A stretch of 64,000 nt of DNA from Tenacibaculum mesophilum (GTDB lineage Bacteria > Bacteroidota > Bacteroidia > Flavobacteriales > Flavobacteriaceae): contig NZ_CP032544.1 of assembly GCF_003867075.1 (NCBI RefSeq), positions 734,001 through 798,000 of the forward strand. Reading direction: 5' to 3'. Positions 24,064 to 33,074 of this stretch are shown here, piece after piece; the first letter of the stretch is position 1; each line of letters begins with the position of its first letter. Under the pieces are notes generated by a model that was not told where the DNA came from, made no database searches, and worked only from the letters and a program-made list of their open reading frames with translations. The position numbers and the translations under genes were made by a program.

Positions 24064-25458
24064 CTATTGTATTATTTGTTGTATTTCAGTTATAAATCTT
24101 TTAGCTAAAGCATCTGCATTGTCTTGGCTAGTACTTTCTGTATAAATTCTGATGATTGGCTCGGTATTCGATTTACGTAAGTGTACCCACTCGTTAGCAA
24201 AATCAATTTTTACACCATCAATAGTGTTTACATCTTCATTTTTATAGTTATTAGCCATTGTTTCTAAAATCTTATCAACATCAATTTGTGGTGTTAACTG
24301 GATTTTATTTTTGCTCATAAAGTAGCTAGGATATGAATCTCTTAAGGCTTTACAAGATATTTTTTTATGAGCCAAATGTGATAAGAATAACGCAACTCCT
24401 ACCAACGAATCACGTCCATAATGAGATTCTGGATAGATAATTCCTCCGTTACCTTCTCCTCCAATTACAGTATTGGTATCCTTCATCATTTGTACTACGT
24501 TCACCTCTCCTACTGCGCTTGCCGTGTATGTTCCTCCATGTTTTTCAGTAACATCTCGTAAAGCTCTTGAGGATGATAGGTTAGAAACAGTGTTACCACC
24601 TCCTAATTGACCTAAAATATAATCGGCACAAGCTACTAAAGTGTATTCTTCTCCAAACATAGAACCATCTTCAGAAATTAGCGCTAAACGGTCTACATCA
24701 GGATCTACTACAATACCTAAATCTGCTTTTTCCTTGACTACTAATTCAGAAATATCCGTTAAGTGTTCTTTCAAAGGTTCTGGATTGTGTGGAAAGTGTC
24801 CGTTGGGTTCACAATATAATTCTACACATTTTACTCCTAATTCTTTTAGTAAAGCAGGAATAGCAATACCTCCAGTAGAGTTTACACCATCAACAACAAC
24901 TTTAAATTTCACTTTTTTGATGGCTTTCTTATCTACTAAATCTAGTTTTAAAACTTCTTTGATATGCTTCTTTATGTAGTTCTTCTTTTTTCTATACGCT
25001 CCTAAATCGTCAACTTCAGCAAACTCAATTGTGGCATCATTTTCAGCAATCTTTAAAATGTCTGCTCCATCTTCACCATTTAAAAACTCTCCTTTTTCAT
25101 TCAATAATTTTAAAGCATTCCATTGTTTTGGATTGTGTGAAGCAGTTAAGATAATACCTCCATCTGCCTTTTCTAAAGGGACAGCAACTTCAACAGTTGG
25201 TGTTGTAGATAAACCTAAATCGATTACATCAATTCCTAAACCGACTAGTGTATTTGCGACTAAGTTACTTATCATTTTACCCGAAATACGGGCATCTCTA
25301 CCTATTACAATGGTAATTTTTTCTTTTTCGGAGTTTTTCTTTTTTATAAACGTACCGTAAGCTGCTGCAAATTTTACAGCATCTATAGGTGTTAAGTTGT
25401 CACCTGTATTTCCGCCTATGGTACCTCTAATACCTGATATAGATTTAATAAGTGTCAT
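24064..25458 (-). CDS. glmM: Phosphoglucosamine mutase
   Basis: It converts glucosamine-6-phosphate to glucosamine-1-phosphate for UDP-GlcNAc, peptidoglycan and LPS. The 464 residues match the Bacteroidota form. The phosphoserine loop TASHNPKQWNALK has Ser at about 107. The metal loop is DPDVDRLA, the sugar loop GEGNGGIIYPESHYGRDS, and the phosphate-binding loop LRKSNTEPIIRIYTE. A broader phosphomannomutase role cannot be excluded. It has a -7 box 21 bases upstream and heads a two-gene operon. Confidence 0.93.
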   Translation of the reverse strand: MTLIKSISGIRGTIGGNTGDNLTPIDAVKFAAAYGTFIKKKNSEKEKITIVIGRDARISGKMISNLVANTLVGLGIDVIDLGLSTTPTVEVAVPLEKADGGIILTASHNPKQWNALKLLNEKGEFLNGEDGADILKIAENDATIEFAEVDDLGAYRKKKNYIKKHIKEVLKLDLVDKKAIKKVKFKVVVDGVNSTGGIAIPALLKELGVKCVELYCEPNGHFPHNPEPLKEHLTDISELVVKEKADLGIVVDPDVDRLALISEDGSMFGEEYTLVACADYILGQLGGGNTVSNLSSSRALRDVTEKHGGTYTASAVGEVNVVQMMKDTNTVIGGEGNGGIIYPESHYGRDSLVGVALFLSHLAHKKISCKALRDSYPSYFMSKNKIQLTPQIDVDKILETMANNYKNEDVNTIDGVKIDFANEWVHLRKSNTEPIIRIYTESTSQDNADALAKRFITEIQQIIQ

Positions 25459-25478
25459 ATTAATTTTTAATTGGTGAG

Positions 25479-25486
25479 CAAATATA
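25479..25486 (-). promoter_or_regulatory. Bacteroidota -7 box (TATATTTG) of glmM
   Basis: The minus strand reads TATATTTG, 20 bases before the glmM start. Confidence 0.6.
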
Positions 25487-25554
25487 AAGCTATTTAAGAA
25501 AGTATCCTTTAAAAAGGGAGAGCTTTAACTGTAACATTTGTTACATAAGGAATT

Positions 25555-25589
25555 AAAAAAACCGCTAAGCTTTACAAGCTTAACGGTTT
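25555..25589 (-). terminator. Terminator after rpsA
   Basis: On the minus strand, AAACCG-TTAAGCTT pairs with AAGCTTA-CGGTTT across a GTA loop, followed by T6 (plus-strand A 25555-25560). It lies 25 bases after the rpsA stop. Confidence 0.85.
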
Positions 25590-25613
25590 ATACATTTTAA
25601 GAAATTGTTCGGA

Positions 25614-27383
25614 TTATTTTCCTTCCATTTTCTTCTTTAATTCAGCTAATCCACCGATATCTCCTAAAGTAGTTTTTTCTACTTCTTGAGCTTTAGCAGC
25701 AGCAGCTTTGATGTTCTTTTGTTCTTCTTCTCTAAAGATAGAAGTATGAGAAACAACAATTCTACGGTACTCTTTACTAAACTCAGTTACTTGGAACTTA
25801 GTTTCGTCACCTTTAGCTAATTTACCTCCGTCTTCTTTTTCTAAGAAACGAGTTGGAGCGAAAGCTTCAACACCATCAGCAAATACTACAGTTGCACCTT
25901 TATCATTTTTCTCTTTGATAGTACCTTCGTGGATAGATCCGATTGTATAAGTAGATTCATGAGCATCCCAAGGGTTATCTTGAGTTTGCTTGTGACCTAA
26001 GTTTAATTTACGGTTCTCTACGTCTAATTCTAATACTTGAACTTCTAATTGATCACCTACAGTTACGAAATCTGATGGGTGCTTAATTTTCTTAGTCCAA
26101 GATAAATCAGAGATATATACCAATCCATCAATACCTTCTTCTAACTCTACGAATACACCAAAGTTAGTGTAGTTACGTACAGTACCAGTGTGTTTAGAAC
26201 CTACTGGGTATTTAGTAGTAATATCTGTCCATGGATCTGGGTGTAATTGCTTCATACCTAAAGACATTTTACGCTCTTCGCGGTCTAATGTTAAGATTTG
26301 AGCTTCTACTTCATCACCAACTTTTACGAAATCTTGTGCAGAACGTAAGTGAGTTGACCATGACATTTCAGATACGTGGATTAATCCTTCTACTCCTTCT
26401 TCAACCTCTACAAATGCACCATAATCAGCTAAAACAACTACTTTACCTTTTACTTTATCACCAACTTTTAAGTCAGCATTTAAAGCTTCCCATGGGTGAG
26501 CAGATAATTGTTTTAATCCTAATTGAATTCTTGACTTGTTATCATCAAAGTCTAAGATTACAACGTTTAATTTTTGATCTAACTCAACAACTTCGTTCGG
26601 GTGGTTGATACGAGACCAAGATAAATCAGTAATATGAATTAATCCGTCAACACCTCCTAAGTCAACAAATACACCATAAGAAGTAATGTTTTTAACAACA
26701 CCTTCTAGTACTTGTCCTTTTTCTAATTGACCGATAATTTCACGTTTTTGATCTTCTAAATCAGCTTCGATTAATGCTTTATGAGATACTACTACGTTTT
26801 TAAATTCGTGGTTGATTTTCACAACTTTGAATTCCATAGTTTTTTCTACATATTGATCGTAGTCACGGATAGGCTTCACATCAATTTGAGAACCTGGTAA
26901 GAATGCTTCAATACCAAATACATCAACGATCATACCTCCACGAGTTCTACACTTAACAAAACCGTTAACGATTTCACCAGTTTCGTGTGCATTGTTAACA
27001 CGATCCCAAGCTTTGATTACACGTGCTTTTTTGTGAGATAATACTAATTGACCTGAAGAGTCTTCTCTTTTGTCAACTAATACTTCTACTTTGTCTCCAA
27101 CAGCTAAATTTGGGTTGTAACGGAATTCGTTTAACGAAATTACACCTTCAGATTTAGAGTTAATGTCGATAATAGCATCACGATCAGTAATACGTACTAC
27201 TTCACCTTCGATAACATCGCGCTCGTTTACGAACCCTACAGTACCTTCTAAGGCTTTTTCAAATTCTTTTAATTTAGACTCATCAACTTCATCAATACCT
27301 TCTTCGTATTTGTGCCAGTTAAAGGTTGCTAAAAATTCTGCTGGATTTACAGCTTCTGCTGTGTTTTTTGTTTCTTCAGACAT
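25614..27383 (-). CDS. rpsA: Ribosomal protein S1
   Basis: This is a 589-residue, six-S1-domain RNA-binding protein that helps the 30S subunit load mRNA. The repeats begin at about residues 55, 138, 223, 308, 395 and 482. Domains 3-5 carry the classic GVFVDLGG, GAFVEVEEGVEGLIHVSEMSW and GVFVELEEGIDGLVYISDLSW patterns, while the first and last are more divergent. The length is normal for Bacteroidota. It is preceded by a leader of about 120 bases after a perfect -7 box and is probably autoregulated, as S1 often is, though this is not visible directly. Confidence 0.97.
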   Translation of the reverse strand: MSEETKNTAEAVNPAEFLATFNWHKYEEGIDEVDESKLKEFEKALEGTVGFVNERDVIEGEVVRITDRDAIIDINSKSEGVISLNEFRYNPNLAVGDKVEVLVDKREDSSGQLVLSHKKARVIKAWDRVNNAHETGEIVNGFVKCRTRGGMIVDVFGIEAFLPGSQIDVKPIRDYDQYVEKTMEFKVVKINHEFKNVVVSHKALIEADLEDQKREIIGQLEKGQVLEGVVKNITSYGVFVDLGGVDGLIHITDLSWSRINHPNEVVELDQKLNVVILDFDDNKSRIQLGLKQLSAHPWEALNADLKVGDKVKGKVVVLADYGAFVEVEEGVEGLIHVSEMSWSTHLRSAQDFVKVGDEVEAQILTLDREERKMSLGMKQLHPDPWTDITTKYPVGSKHTGTVRNYTNFGVFVELEEGIDGLVYISDLSWTKKIKHPSDFVTVGDQLEVQVLELDVENRKLNLGHKQTQDNPWDAHESTYTIGSIHEGTIKEKNDKGATVVFADGVEAFAPTRFLEKEDGGKLAKGDETKFQVTEFSKEYRRIVVSHTSIFREEEQKNIKAAAAKAQEVEKTTLGDIGGLAELKKKMEGK

Positions 27384-27507
27384 GTCTGAAATAAATATTT
27401 GTATCTTTTTGTTAACCAGATTTTTAACGATACTAACGCCAAGAGAAATTAAACTTAATAAATGTTATTTTCTATCCTTTTTAAATCTGTACTCGTAAAA
27501 AGGCCTG

Positions 27508-27515
27508 CAAATTTA
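27508..27515 (-). promoter_or_regulatory. Bacteroidota -7 box (TAAATTTG) of rpsA
   Basis: The minus strand reads TAAATTTG, giving a leader of about 120 bases before rpsA, long enough for feedback control. Confidence 0.55.
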
Positions 27516-27570
27516 CGAATAATTATTGAAGTAACCTAAAATGTTTTGAGCTTAAGTAAGTTAAGATATA

Positions 27571-28929
27571 TTATAGCTTTATTAATTCATCTATAATAAA
27601 CCTATATGTTAATAGAATAGTTATATTTTGTTTGGTCAGCCCATTCAAGTTTGGAGATAATTCAGCAATATCTTGTAAATATTCAAAGCTAGTTTTGTTT
27701 GGAGTATCATAAATAGTTCCCCAGTCTAACCCTAAAAGCACGTCGTGTCTTTTGAATTTAAATTTAGTTCCAATTACAAAGTGTATCTGATCTCCATCTA
27801 AAATAGTGTTTCTTAATTTTGTTAATGAAACCTTTTTGTTTTCGTAGGCTAAATTATTTGTTCTAAAACCTCCTGATAATTCTAATTTTGGACTTATTTG
27901 ATGTGAATACCCTACTCCAAAGTTAATAACTGATTTATTACCATTGACCCAGGAAAAAGCAGAGTTTCCGGATTTTATATTTGCGACTTTATAATCAGAT
28001 ATTCCAGTGTGATAACTGGTACTTAACCATAATTTACTATTTTTATTTACTAGAAAACTATATCCGATAGAAAACTCCCAAGGAGTTCGTATCTCTGGAG
28101 ATATATCATTATCTACAATTTGCCTGCCTAAACTATGGTCACTATCTATTCTGGTTAATTCTCCTGTATAATATCCATCTTTTAAAATTCTCAAATACTT
28201 TGGAGTAGTTATTGTAAAACCAAAGTCGTGTTTATTAGTATCGTATAAAAAACCTATTTTAGTTATAAAACCTGTGTTATCATAACTGCTAGTTTGTTCA
28301 GAGTTAAAGTAGCTATTAGAAGTGTTATTAGCTGTATTTAGTTCTTCTAAAAATACTTTATTTCTATATTCAAAGTTAGAAATACTTAGAAACTGACTAA
28401 TACCTAGGTAAATATTTGATGTTAATTTAAAACTTGTTCCAACTCCAAACCAATCATCTTCGCCTTTATATTCATATTCAAAGTACTGTGTATTTAAAAG
28501 GTTACTGTTTGTGGTTTCTCTTTTTGCATTAAAAAAATCTGTTAACTCGCTTTTACTTATTTTAATAAATGCTAATTCAATATTTTTTAAATTAAATTTA
28601 AAAGATATAAGAGAAGGTTTTAGCCCATAATTAGTATTTATTTCGCTGCTTTCCCTTGCTCCCCAAAAGCTATTAAAACCAAAGCTACGAATTACAGGCT
28701 GAAATAGAGATATACTTACTTGAGAAGGAACTTTGTGTATTCCTGCAGGGTTATAAAAAGTCATACTTTCATCATCTGCTCCAGCAGCTATAGCACCTCC
28801 TAACATAGATCCTCGTATACCAAACTGTTCAGTATTATACAAAAAGTTTTGAGCTTTTATGCTCTTAATGGGTAAAACCATTAAAAAGAGGATGATAATA
28901 TTTTTTCTCATTAACTTCATTTTTTTCAA
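27571..28929 (-). CDS. OmpP1/FadL-type outer membrane transport protein
   Basis: This 452-residue protein has a signal peptide and the start typical of FadL-type barrels: FGIRGSMLGGAIAAGADDES and MTFYNPAG (about 38-63), the hatch region that closes the lumen. The rest alternates polar and aromatic residues as in a 14-stranded barrel. FadL proteins take up long-chain fatty acids or other hydrophobic compounds. Start may be any of the first three Met (1, 4, 7). It is the last gene of a six-gene minus-strand run, 15 bases after the YigZ gene. Confidence 0.87.
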   Translation of the reverse strand: MKKMKLMRKNIIILFLMVLPIKSIKAQNFLYNTEQFGIRGSMLGGAIAAGADDESMTFYNPAGIHKVPSQVSISLFQPVIRSFGFNSFWGARESSEINTNYGLKPSLISFKFNLKNIELAFIKISKSELTDFFNAKRETTNSNLLNTQYFEYEYKGEDDWFGVGTSFKLTSNIYLGISQFLSISNFEYRNKVFLEELNTANNTSNSYFNSEQTSSYDNTGFITKIGFLYDTNKHDFGFTITTPKYLRILKDGYYTGELTRIDSDHSLGRQIVDNDISPEIRTPWEFSIGYSFLVNKNSKLWLSTSYHTGISDYKVANIKSGNSAFSWVNGNKSVINFGVGYSHQISPKLELSGGFRTNNLAYENKKVSLTKLRNTILDGDQIHFVIGTKFKFKRHDVLLGLDWGTIYDTPNKTSFEYLQDIAELSPNLNGLTKQNITILLTYRFIIDELIKL

Positions 28930-28944
28930 AGCCTCTATTAGTGT

Positions 28945-29562
28945 TTAATCTACTAATTTAATCTCCACCTTAAATAAATTATTAAAAACTTCAAAAATAC
29001 TTTCAGCTTCTTTTTTACGTACTGAAATGGTATACTCGCAGTCTAATTCTAATTTTTGATTAATAATATCTAGGTTTCGTTCTTTGATAATACGTTGTAC
29101 TTTATTCATCATATCGTACCCGAACTTTAACTTATAATGAATATCTATGGTTTTCTCAATAATTTCAGAGGCTTCTAAAGCTAATTGCGCTGAAGTTCGA
29201 TAGGCATTAATTAATCCTCCTACTCCAAGTTTGGTTCCTCCAAAATAACGTACAGAAACAATTAAAATATTGGTTACATCAAAAGATTGTATTTGTCCAT
29301 AAATTGGTTGCCCTGCTGAATTACTCGGCTCCCCATCATCATTAGCACGAAAACGAATCTTTTCTGTTCCCAATTGCCACGCATAACAATGATGACGTGC
29401 AGTATGATGTTGTTTACGGAGTTCTTCTAAACGTTCTTTAATATCTTCCTCAGTAAAAACAGGAAAAGCATACCCAAAAAACTTACTGTTTCGGTCTTTA
29501 AATAAGGTTTCCTCAGAGGGTTTGGTAATTGTTTTGTAAGTGTCTTTTATTTCTTCATTCAT
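28945..29562 (-). CDS. YigZ/IMPACT family protein
   Basis: This 205-residue protein has the UPF0029/IMPACT N-domain: KFFGYAFPVFTEEDI, then HHCYAWQLG, DDGEPSNSAGQPI (about 74-86), VRYFGGTKLGVGGLINAYR (about 102-120). A smaller C-terminal ferredoxin-like domain follows. The family binds nucleic acid or translation factors, and its role in bacteria is not settled. Its start codon shares one base with the EamA gene stop, so it is in the middle of the operon. Confidence 0.93.
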   Translation of the reverse strand: MNEEIKDTYKTITKPSEETLFKDRNSKFFGYAFPVFTEEDIKERLEELRKQHHTARHHCYAWQLGTEKIRFRANDDGEPSNSAGQPIYGQIQSFDVTNILIVSVRYFGGTKLGVGGLINAYRTSAQLALEASEIIEKTIDIHYKLKFGYDMMNKVQRIIKERNLDIINQKLELDCEYTISVRKKEAESIFEVFNNLFKVEIKLVD

Positions 29563-30425
29563 TATGCCGAAACTACTAATAAAATACTAATTATGGCAAG
29601 CCCAATACCAAGCCAATTTTTTTTGACCAATTTTTCTTTAAAAAATGTAAGAGCAAACACGGTGGTTAATATAACTATAGACACATTATTTATGGTAAAA
29701 ACTGTAGAACTTTCAAGCCCCTTTGTTTGTAATGCTTTTAATAAAAATTCCATAGAATAATAGTTGGGGACTCCTAAAGCAATCCCTCCAAGGAACGTTT
29801 TCCATTCAAATACTCCTTTTTTATTTAGTAACTGAGCTGTTAAAATAAAAAAACCAAAAAATAAAGCGCATCCAAAAATAGTTGATAAGAACATTGGTAA
29901 TGCTTCTTTAGGTACGTAAGTAGTTTCAGTATACTTTAATAATGTATCAATACTCCCTGACCCTAAAAAAAGTAATAAAGGAAATAACAAGTTTTTAAAT
30001 TTTACTGAAGAAGTATCACTTTTTGCCGAAGATAAATATACTGCTATCAATGCCAAAACTATCCCTATAGCTTTAACTAATCCGATACTCTCATTGTATA
30101 AAAAGATTCCAATTATTACAGGGATTACTACCGACATTTTACCTGCAACTGAAGCTACTGAGAGTCCATTTTTCTGTGCCGTAACTCCCATTACATTAAA
30201 TACAGCTATAAATAAAAAACCTAAAATAAAAGCACCAAAAAACCAGGGTTGATTTGGTATATCCATAATAGGTATGGAAACTTTTGTATGTATAAAACCA
30301 AAAGATAGTGCTACAGCATAATTTAAAACAATAGCTTGTAATGTATTTATTTTATAAACATCAAAGAGTTTAAAAATTACAAATAATAAACTAGAGATAA
30401 GAATGCTAAAAATTAAGTATATCAC
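29562..30425 (-). CDS. EamA/DMT-superfamily transporter
   Basis: This 287-residue protein has ten predicted membrane helices in two five-helix halves, the drug/metabolite transporter layout. The GVTAQKNGLSVASVAGKMSVVIPV segment in the first half is typical of this group. It starts at GTG (30423-30425) as part of a GTGA overlap with the stop of the HAD gene. Substrate is unknown; lying beside ribD, a flavin-linked export is possible but only a guess. Confidence 0.87.
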   Translation of the reverse strand: MIYLIFSILISSLLFVIFKLFDVYKINTLQAIVLNYAVALSFGFIHTKVSIPIMDIPNQPWFFGAFILGFLFIAVFNVMGVTAQKNGLSVASVAGKMSVVIPVIIGIFLYNESIGLVKAIGIVLALIAVYLSSAKSDTSSVKFKNLLFPLLLFLGSGSIDTLLKYTETTYVPKEALPMFLSTIFGCALFFGFFILTAQLLNKKGVFEWKTFLGGIALGVPNYYSMEFLLKALQTKGLESSTVFTINNVSIVILTTVFALTFFKEKLVKKNWLGIGLAIISILLVVSA

Positions 30426-31033
30426 GCTATAAATTCTTTTCTTTTTAATAAATCAACCACATCTTCTGTTTTTGGACAATTATTCCATACATGAATCCCT
30501 AATTGTTGCGCAGTGTTAGTGTTCTCTTTGGTATCATCTATAAAAAAGGTTTCAGAAGCTTGTAGATTATTCTCTTGTAACACAAACTCAAAAATATCCG
30601 TATTTGGTTTTCTGAAATTAACTTCGTGTGATAAGTAAAACTGTTCAAAACAACTTTTAAATTCGTTATACAACTCTTCGCCCCAATCTTTTTGAATCCA
30701 AGAAATATGTAAATCGTTAGTGTTGCTTAGTAAAAACAATCGATACTGGTTACTAGCTGCTAATTCTTTTAAAAAACTCAATCGATGCTTAGGAAAATCT
30801 CGTAAAATAGCATTCCACGAACGGATTAAATCTTCTTTTGAAATATTGAATTTATCATGAAAAAAGGACACAAATTCATCAGTGGATATCAATCCCATTT
30901 CATACTGATAATATTGTTGCATCATTTCGTCAGAAATTTCAGTAACTCCTAATTTTGCTAATTCTTTATATGTTGCTTCTTTGTCTAAATTGATGAATAC
31001 ATCACCAAAATCAAAAATGATGTTTTTAATCAT
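30422..31033 (-). CDS. HAD-superfamily hydrolase (YihX-like)
   Basis: This 203-residue HAD phosphatase has motif I FDFGDVF (Asp nucleophile about residue 9), motif II LLSNTN (about 100-105), the Lys in RKPNTDIFEF, and motif IV FIDDTKENT. The layout matches the YihX/HAD-IA group (FDxGxV start), whose members dephosphorylate sugar phosphates or FMN-like compounds. In Bacteroidota a HAD phosphatase next to ribD could be the one removing phosphate from the riboflavin precursor, but this is inference. It overlaps ribD by eight bases and EamA by four. Confidence 0.88.
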   Translation of the reverse strand: MIKNIIFDFGDVFINLDKEATYKELAKLGVTEISDEMMQQYYQYEMGLISTDEFVSFFHDKFNISKEDLIRSWNAILRDFPKHRLSFLKELAASNQYRLFLLSNTNDLHISWIQKDWGEELYNEFKSCFEQFYLSHEVNFRKPNTDIFEFVLQENNLQASETFFIDDTKENTNTAQQLGIHVWNNCPKTEDVVDLLKRKEFIA

Positions 31034-32060
31034 TCCTATATATTCTTAAAATATCGTTATCTATTTTTTCTTCAGAAGATAGCTTAGTGCTAAAAACTGG
31101 GTGCTTCACCCCTTCTCCAAAAACTACATCTCCAATAAAAACTCTAGCTTCATCCCATAAATTTGCATCGATAAATGTTTGTAATGTTTTAGCACCACCT
31201 TCAATTATAACTGACTGTATTTGGTGTTTGTGCAACACTTCACAAATTTGTTCCGCCACTTGAAAAGAAAAATCGATTTGTTCGTAAATGACATGTTGAT
31301 TTTCCTCTTTCTTTTCTTCTGTTACAATTATTGTTTTTACATTTCCATCAAAAACAGTTACTTCTGACGGAATTCGTAAGTTTTTATCAATAACAATTCT
31401 TATAGGGTTATTTCCTTTCCAATTACGAACTGTCAGTGACGGATTGTCTGCAATTACCGTATTCGTTCCAACTAAAATAGCATGCTCTTCACTACGCCAT
31501 TTATGGACTAACTGTTGAGAATATTGGTTAGAAATCCATACTGGTTTTTGCTCATCTTTGGTCAAAGGAGCTATGAATCCGTCTTTCGTTTCAGCCCATT
31601 TTAAAATAATGTAAGGACGTTTTTTATTTTGAACGGTAAAAAAACGTCTGTGATGCTCTATGCAATCTTTCTGACAAACACCTACAATTACATTTCTACC
31701 AGCTTTTTTAAGTCGCTCTATACCTTTACCCGCTACTAAACTATTTGTATCTACACACCCTATAACAATGTCAGGTATTCCTTTCTCTATTATTAAATCT
31801 GCACAAGGAGGTGTTTTTCCATGATGAGAACATGGTTCTAACGTAACATAAATGGTGGCTTCTTTGAGTAGCTCTTGATTTTGAACAGCATTTATAGCAT
31901 TAACTTCTGCATGAGGACCTCCATAAGGAGATGTAAACCCCTCTCCTATTATTTTGTTATTATGCACGATTACAGCTCCAACGGATGGATTTGGTCTTGT
32001 AGTTCCTATCCCTTTTTTAGCTAATTCTAAGCAGCGTAATATGTAGACTTCATGATTCAT
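31026..32060 (-). CDS. ribD: Bifunctional riboflavin biosynthesis deaminase/reductase RibD
   Basis: It catalyses the deamination and side-chain reduction steps of riboflavin synthesis. The 344 residues comprise an N-terminal zinc deaminase (HAEVNAI, about 50-56; PCSHHGKTPPC, about 75-85) and a C-terminal reductase domain (PYIILKWAETKDGFIA, WRSEEHAILVGTNTVIADNPSLTVR). Both active sites look complete. The other rib genes are not in this window. It follows a LEA2 lipoprotein by four bases and overlaps the HAD gene by eight. Confidence 0.96.
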   Translation of the reverse strand: MNHEVYILRCLELAKKGIGTTRPNPSVGAVIVHNNKIIGEGFTSPYGGPHAEVNAINAVQNQELLKEATIYVTLEPCSHHGKTPPCADLIIEKGIPDIVIGCVDTNSLVAGKGIERLKKAGRNVIVGVCQKDCIEHHRRFFTVQNKKRPYIILKWAETKDGFIAPLTKDEQKPVWISNQYSQQLVHKWRSEEHAILVGTNTVIADNPSLTVRNWKGNNPIRIVIDKNLRIPSEVTVFDGNVKTIIVTEEKKEENQHVIYEQIDFSFQVAEQICEVLHKHQIQSVIIEGGAKTLQTFIDANLWDEARVFIGDVVFGEGVKHPVFSTKLSSEEKIDNDILRIYRND

Positions 32061-32064
32061 AATG

Positions 32065-32529
32065 CTAGAACTTAATTTCTATATTTTCTACTTTATCAAT
32101 AGGGTATACATGTGAAAAACCTAAAACTTTATATTTTAAACCTCCTTTAAAATGAATTTTCAAACGCTGGTTTATTAAAGAGTTTAAAACACCCCCTAAA
32201 ATTCCGTTTTTATTATTTTCAAACACTCGTTTTGAAGGAATTACCACTTTTAGTGGAATATAAAATTCTTTACGAGCTGGAACTTTAAACTCTTCAGAAG
32301 AAACCTGTGCTACTTCTACTTCATCAATTAATACTTTAATTTCATCAGTAGCTATTTTACCACTTATATCGTTAGGGTTTTCAAAATAAGCATTGGCACC
32401 AACTCTAATCGTGTCTGTAGAAACGGATAAAAGTTTTATATCATCAACTTTTAAAAAAATCGGTTTTTGTTTTACCGAACAACTAATAATTAGCAATAAA
32501 AAAGGTAAAAAATAAATGAATTTCTTCAT
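32065..32529 (-). CDS. LEA type 2 (WHy-domain) lipoprotein
   Basis: This 154-residue lipoprotein has lipobox LIISC (Cys about residue 17). The mature part is one beta-sandwich of the LEA14/WHy type: VDDIKLLSVS, IRVGANAYFENPNDISGKI, VEVAQVSSEEFKVPARKEFYIPLKVVIP. Such proteins occur in many Bacteroidota and in stress-related families, but their job in bacteria is unknown. It is the first gene of the six-gene run, with a perfect -7 box 34 bases upstream. Confidence 0.82.
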   Translation of the reverse strand: MKKFIYFLPFLLLIISCSVKQKPIFLKVDDIKLLSVSTDTIRVGANAYFENPNDISGKIATDEIKVLIDEVEVAQVSSEEFKVPARKEFYIPLKVVIPSKRVFENNKNGILGGVLNSLINQRLKIHFKGGLKYKVLGFSHVYPIDKVENIEIKF

Positions 32530-32563
32530 GAAAACTCGTGTTTTTTTGGGTACTTTGCTCTTG

Positions 32564-32571
32564 CAAAAGTA
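32564..32571 (-). promoter_or_regulatory. Bacteroidota -7 box (TACTTTTG) heading the ribD operon
   Basis: The minus strand reads TACTTTTG, 34 bases before the LEA2 lipoprotein start. It would drive about 5 kb of minus-strand genes to the FadL gene. Confidence 0.55.
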
Positions 32572-32581
32572 CTATATTCCT

Positions 32582-33073
32582 ATGACACCATGTGATTTTA
32601 TTATTAGAGAAATTAAACCACAAGATAATGCCCAAATAGCTAAGGTTATCAGAGATGTATTAATCGAGCTTGGAGCTCCAAAAGTAGGAACCGCTTATGA
32701 AGATAAGGCTACTGATGAAATGTATGAGACCTACCAAAAAGAAAAGGCTGGATATTTTGTTGTAGAACATAATGGTGTTGTTGTAGGAGGAGCTGGTTTT
32801 GCTCAATTAGATAATTTTGAGGGGAGTATTTGTGAGTTTCAAAAAATGTATTTCTTACCAATAGCGAGAGGAAAAGGTATTGGTAGAAAATTAATAGGTT
32901 TCTGTTTGAATAAAGCTAAAAAAGCAGGTTTTAAACAGTGTTATTTAGAAACTTTGCCATATATGAAAACTGCAACATTACTATATAGAAAAAATGGCTT
33001 TATAGATTTAGAAGAACCACTAGGAAAAACAGGCCATTATTCTTGTAATATTTGGATGCTAAAAGATTTATAA
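32582..33073 (+). CDS. GNAT-family N-acetyltransferase
   Basis: From the ATG at 32582 this is a 163-residue acetyltransferase: motif A FQKMYFLPIARGKGIGRKLI has the acetyl-CoA loop RGKGIG (about 98-103), and motif B is YLETLPYMKTATLLYRKNGF. A longer frame from 32516 would overlap the divergent lipoprotein gene and is rejected. The substrate is unknown. The stop codon is one base before the ATG of prmC, so the two are in one operon. Confidence 0.88.
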   Translation: MTPCDFIIREIKPQDNAQIAKVIRDVLIELGAPKVGTAYEDKATDEMYETYQKEKAGYFVVEHNGVVVGGAGFAQLDNFEGSICEFQKMYFLPIARGKGIGRKLIGFCLNKAKKAGFKQCYLETLPYMKTATLLYRKNGFIDLEEPLGKTGHYSCNIWMLKDL

Positions 33074-33074
33074 A

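Noticed and set aside
26231..26608. Open frame antisense to rpsA (and similar frames over clpB, glmM, recG, MATE, TonB receptor)
   Set aside because: These are shadows of strongly coding genes on the other strand, with low-complexity translations and no ribosome site.
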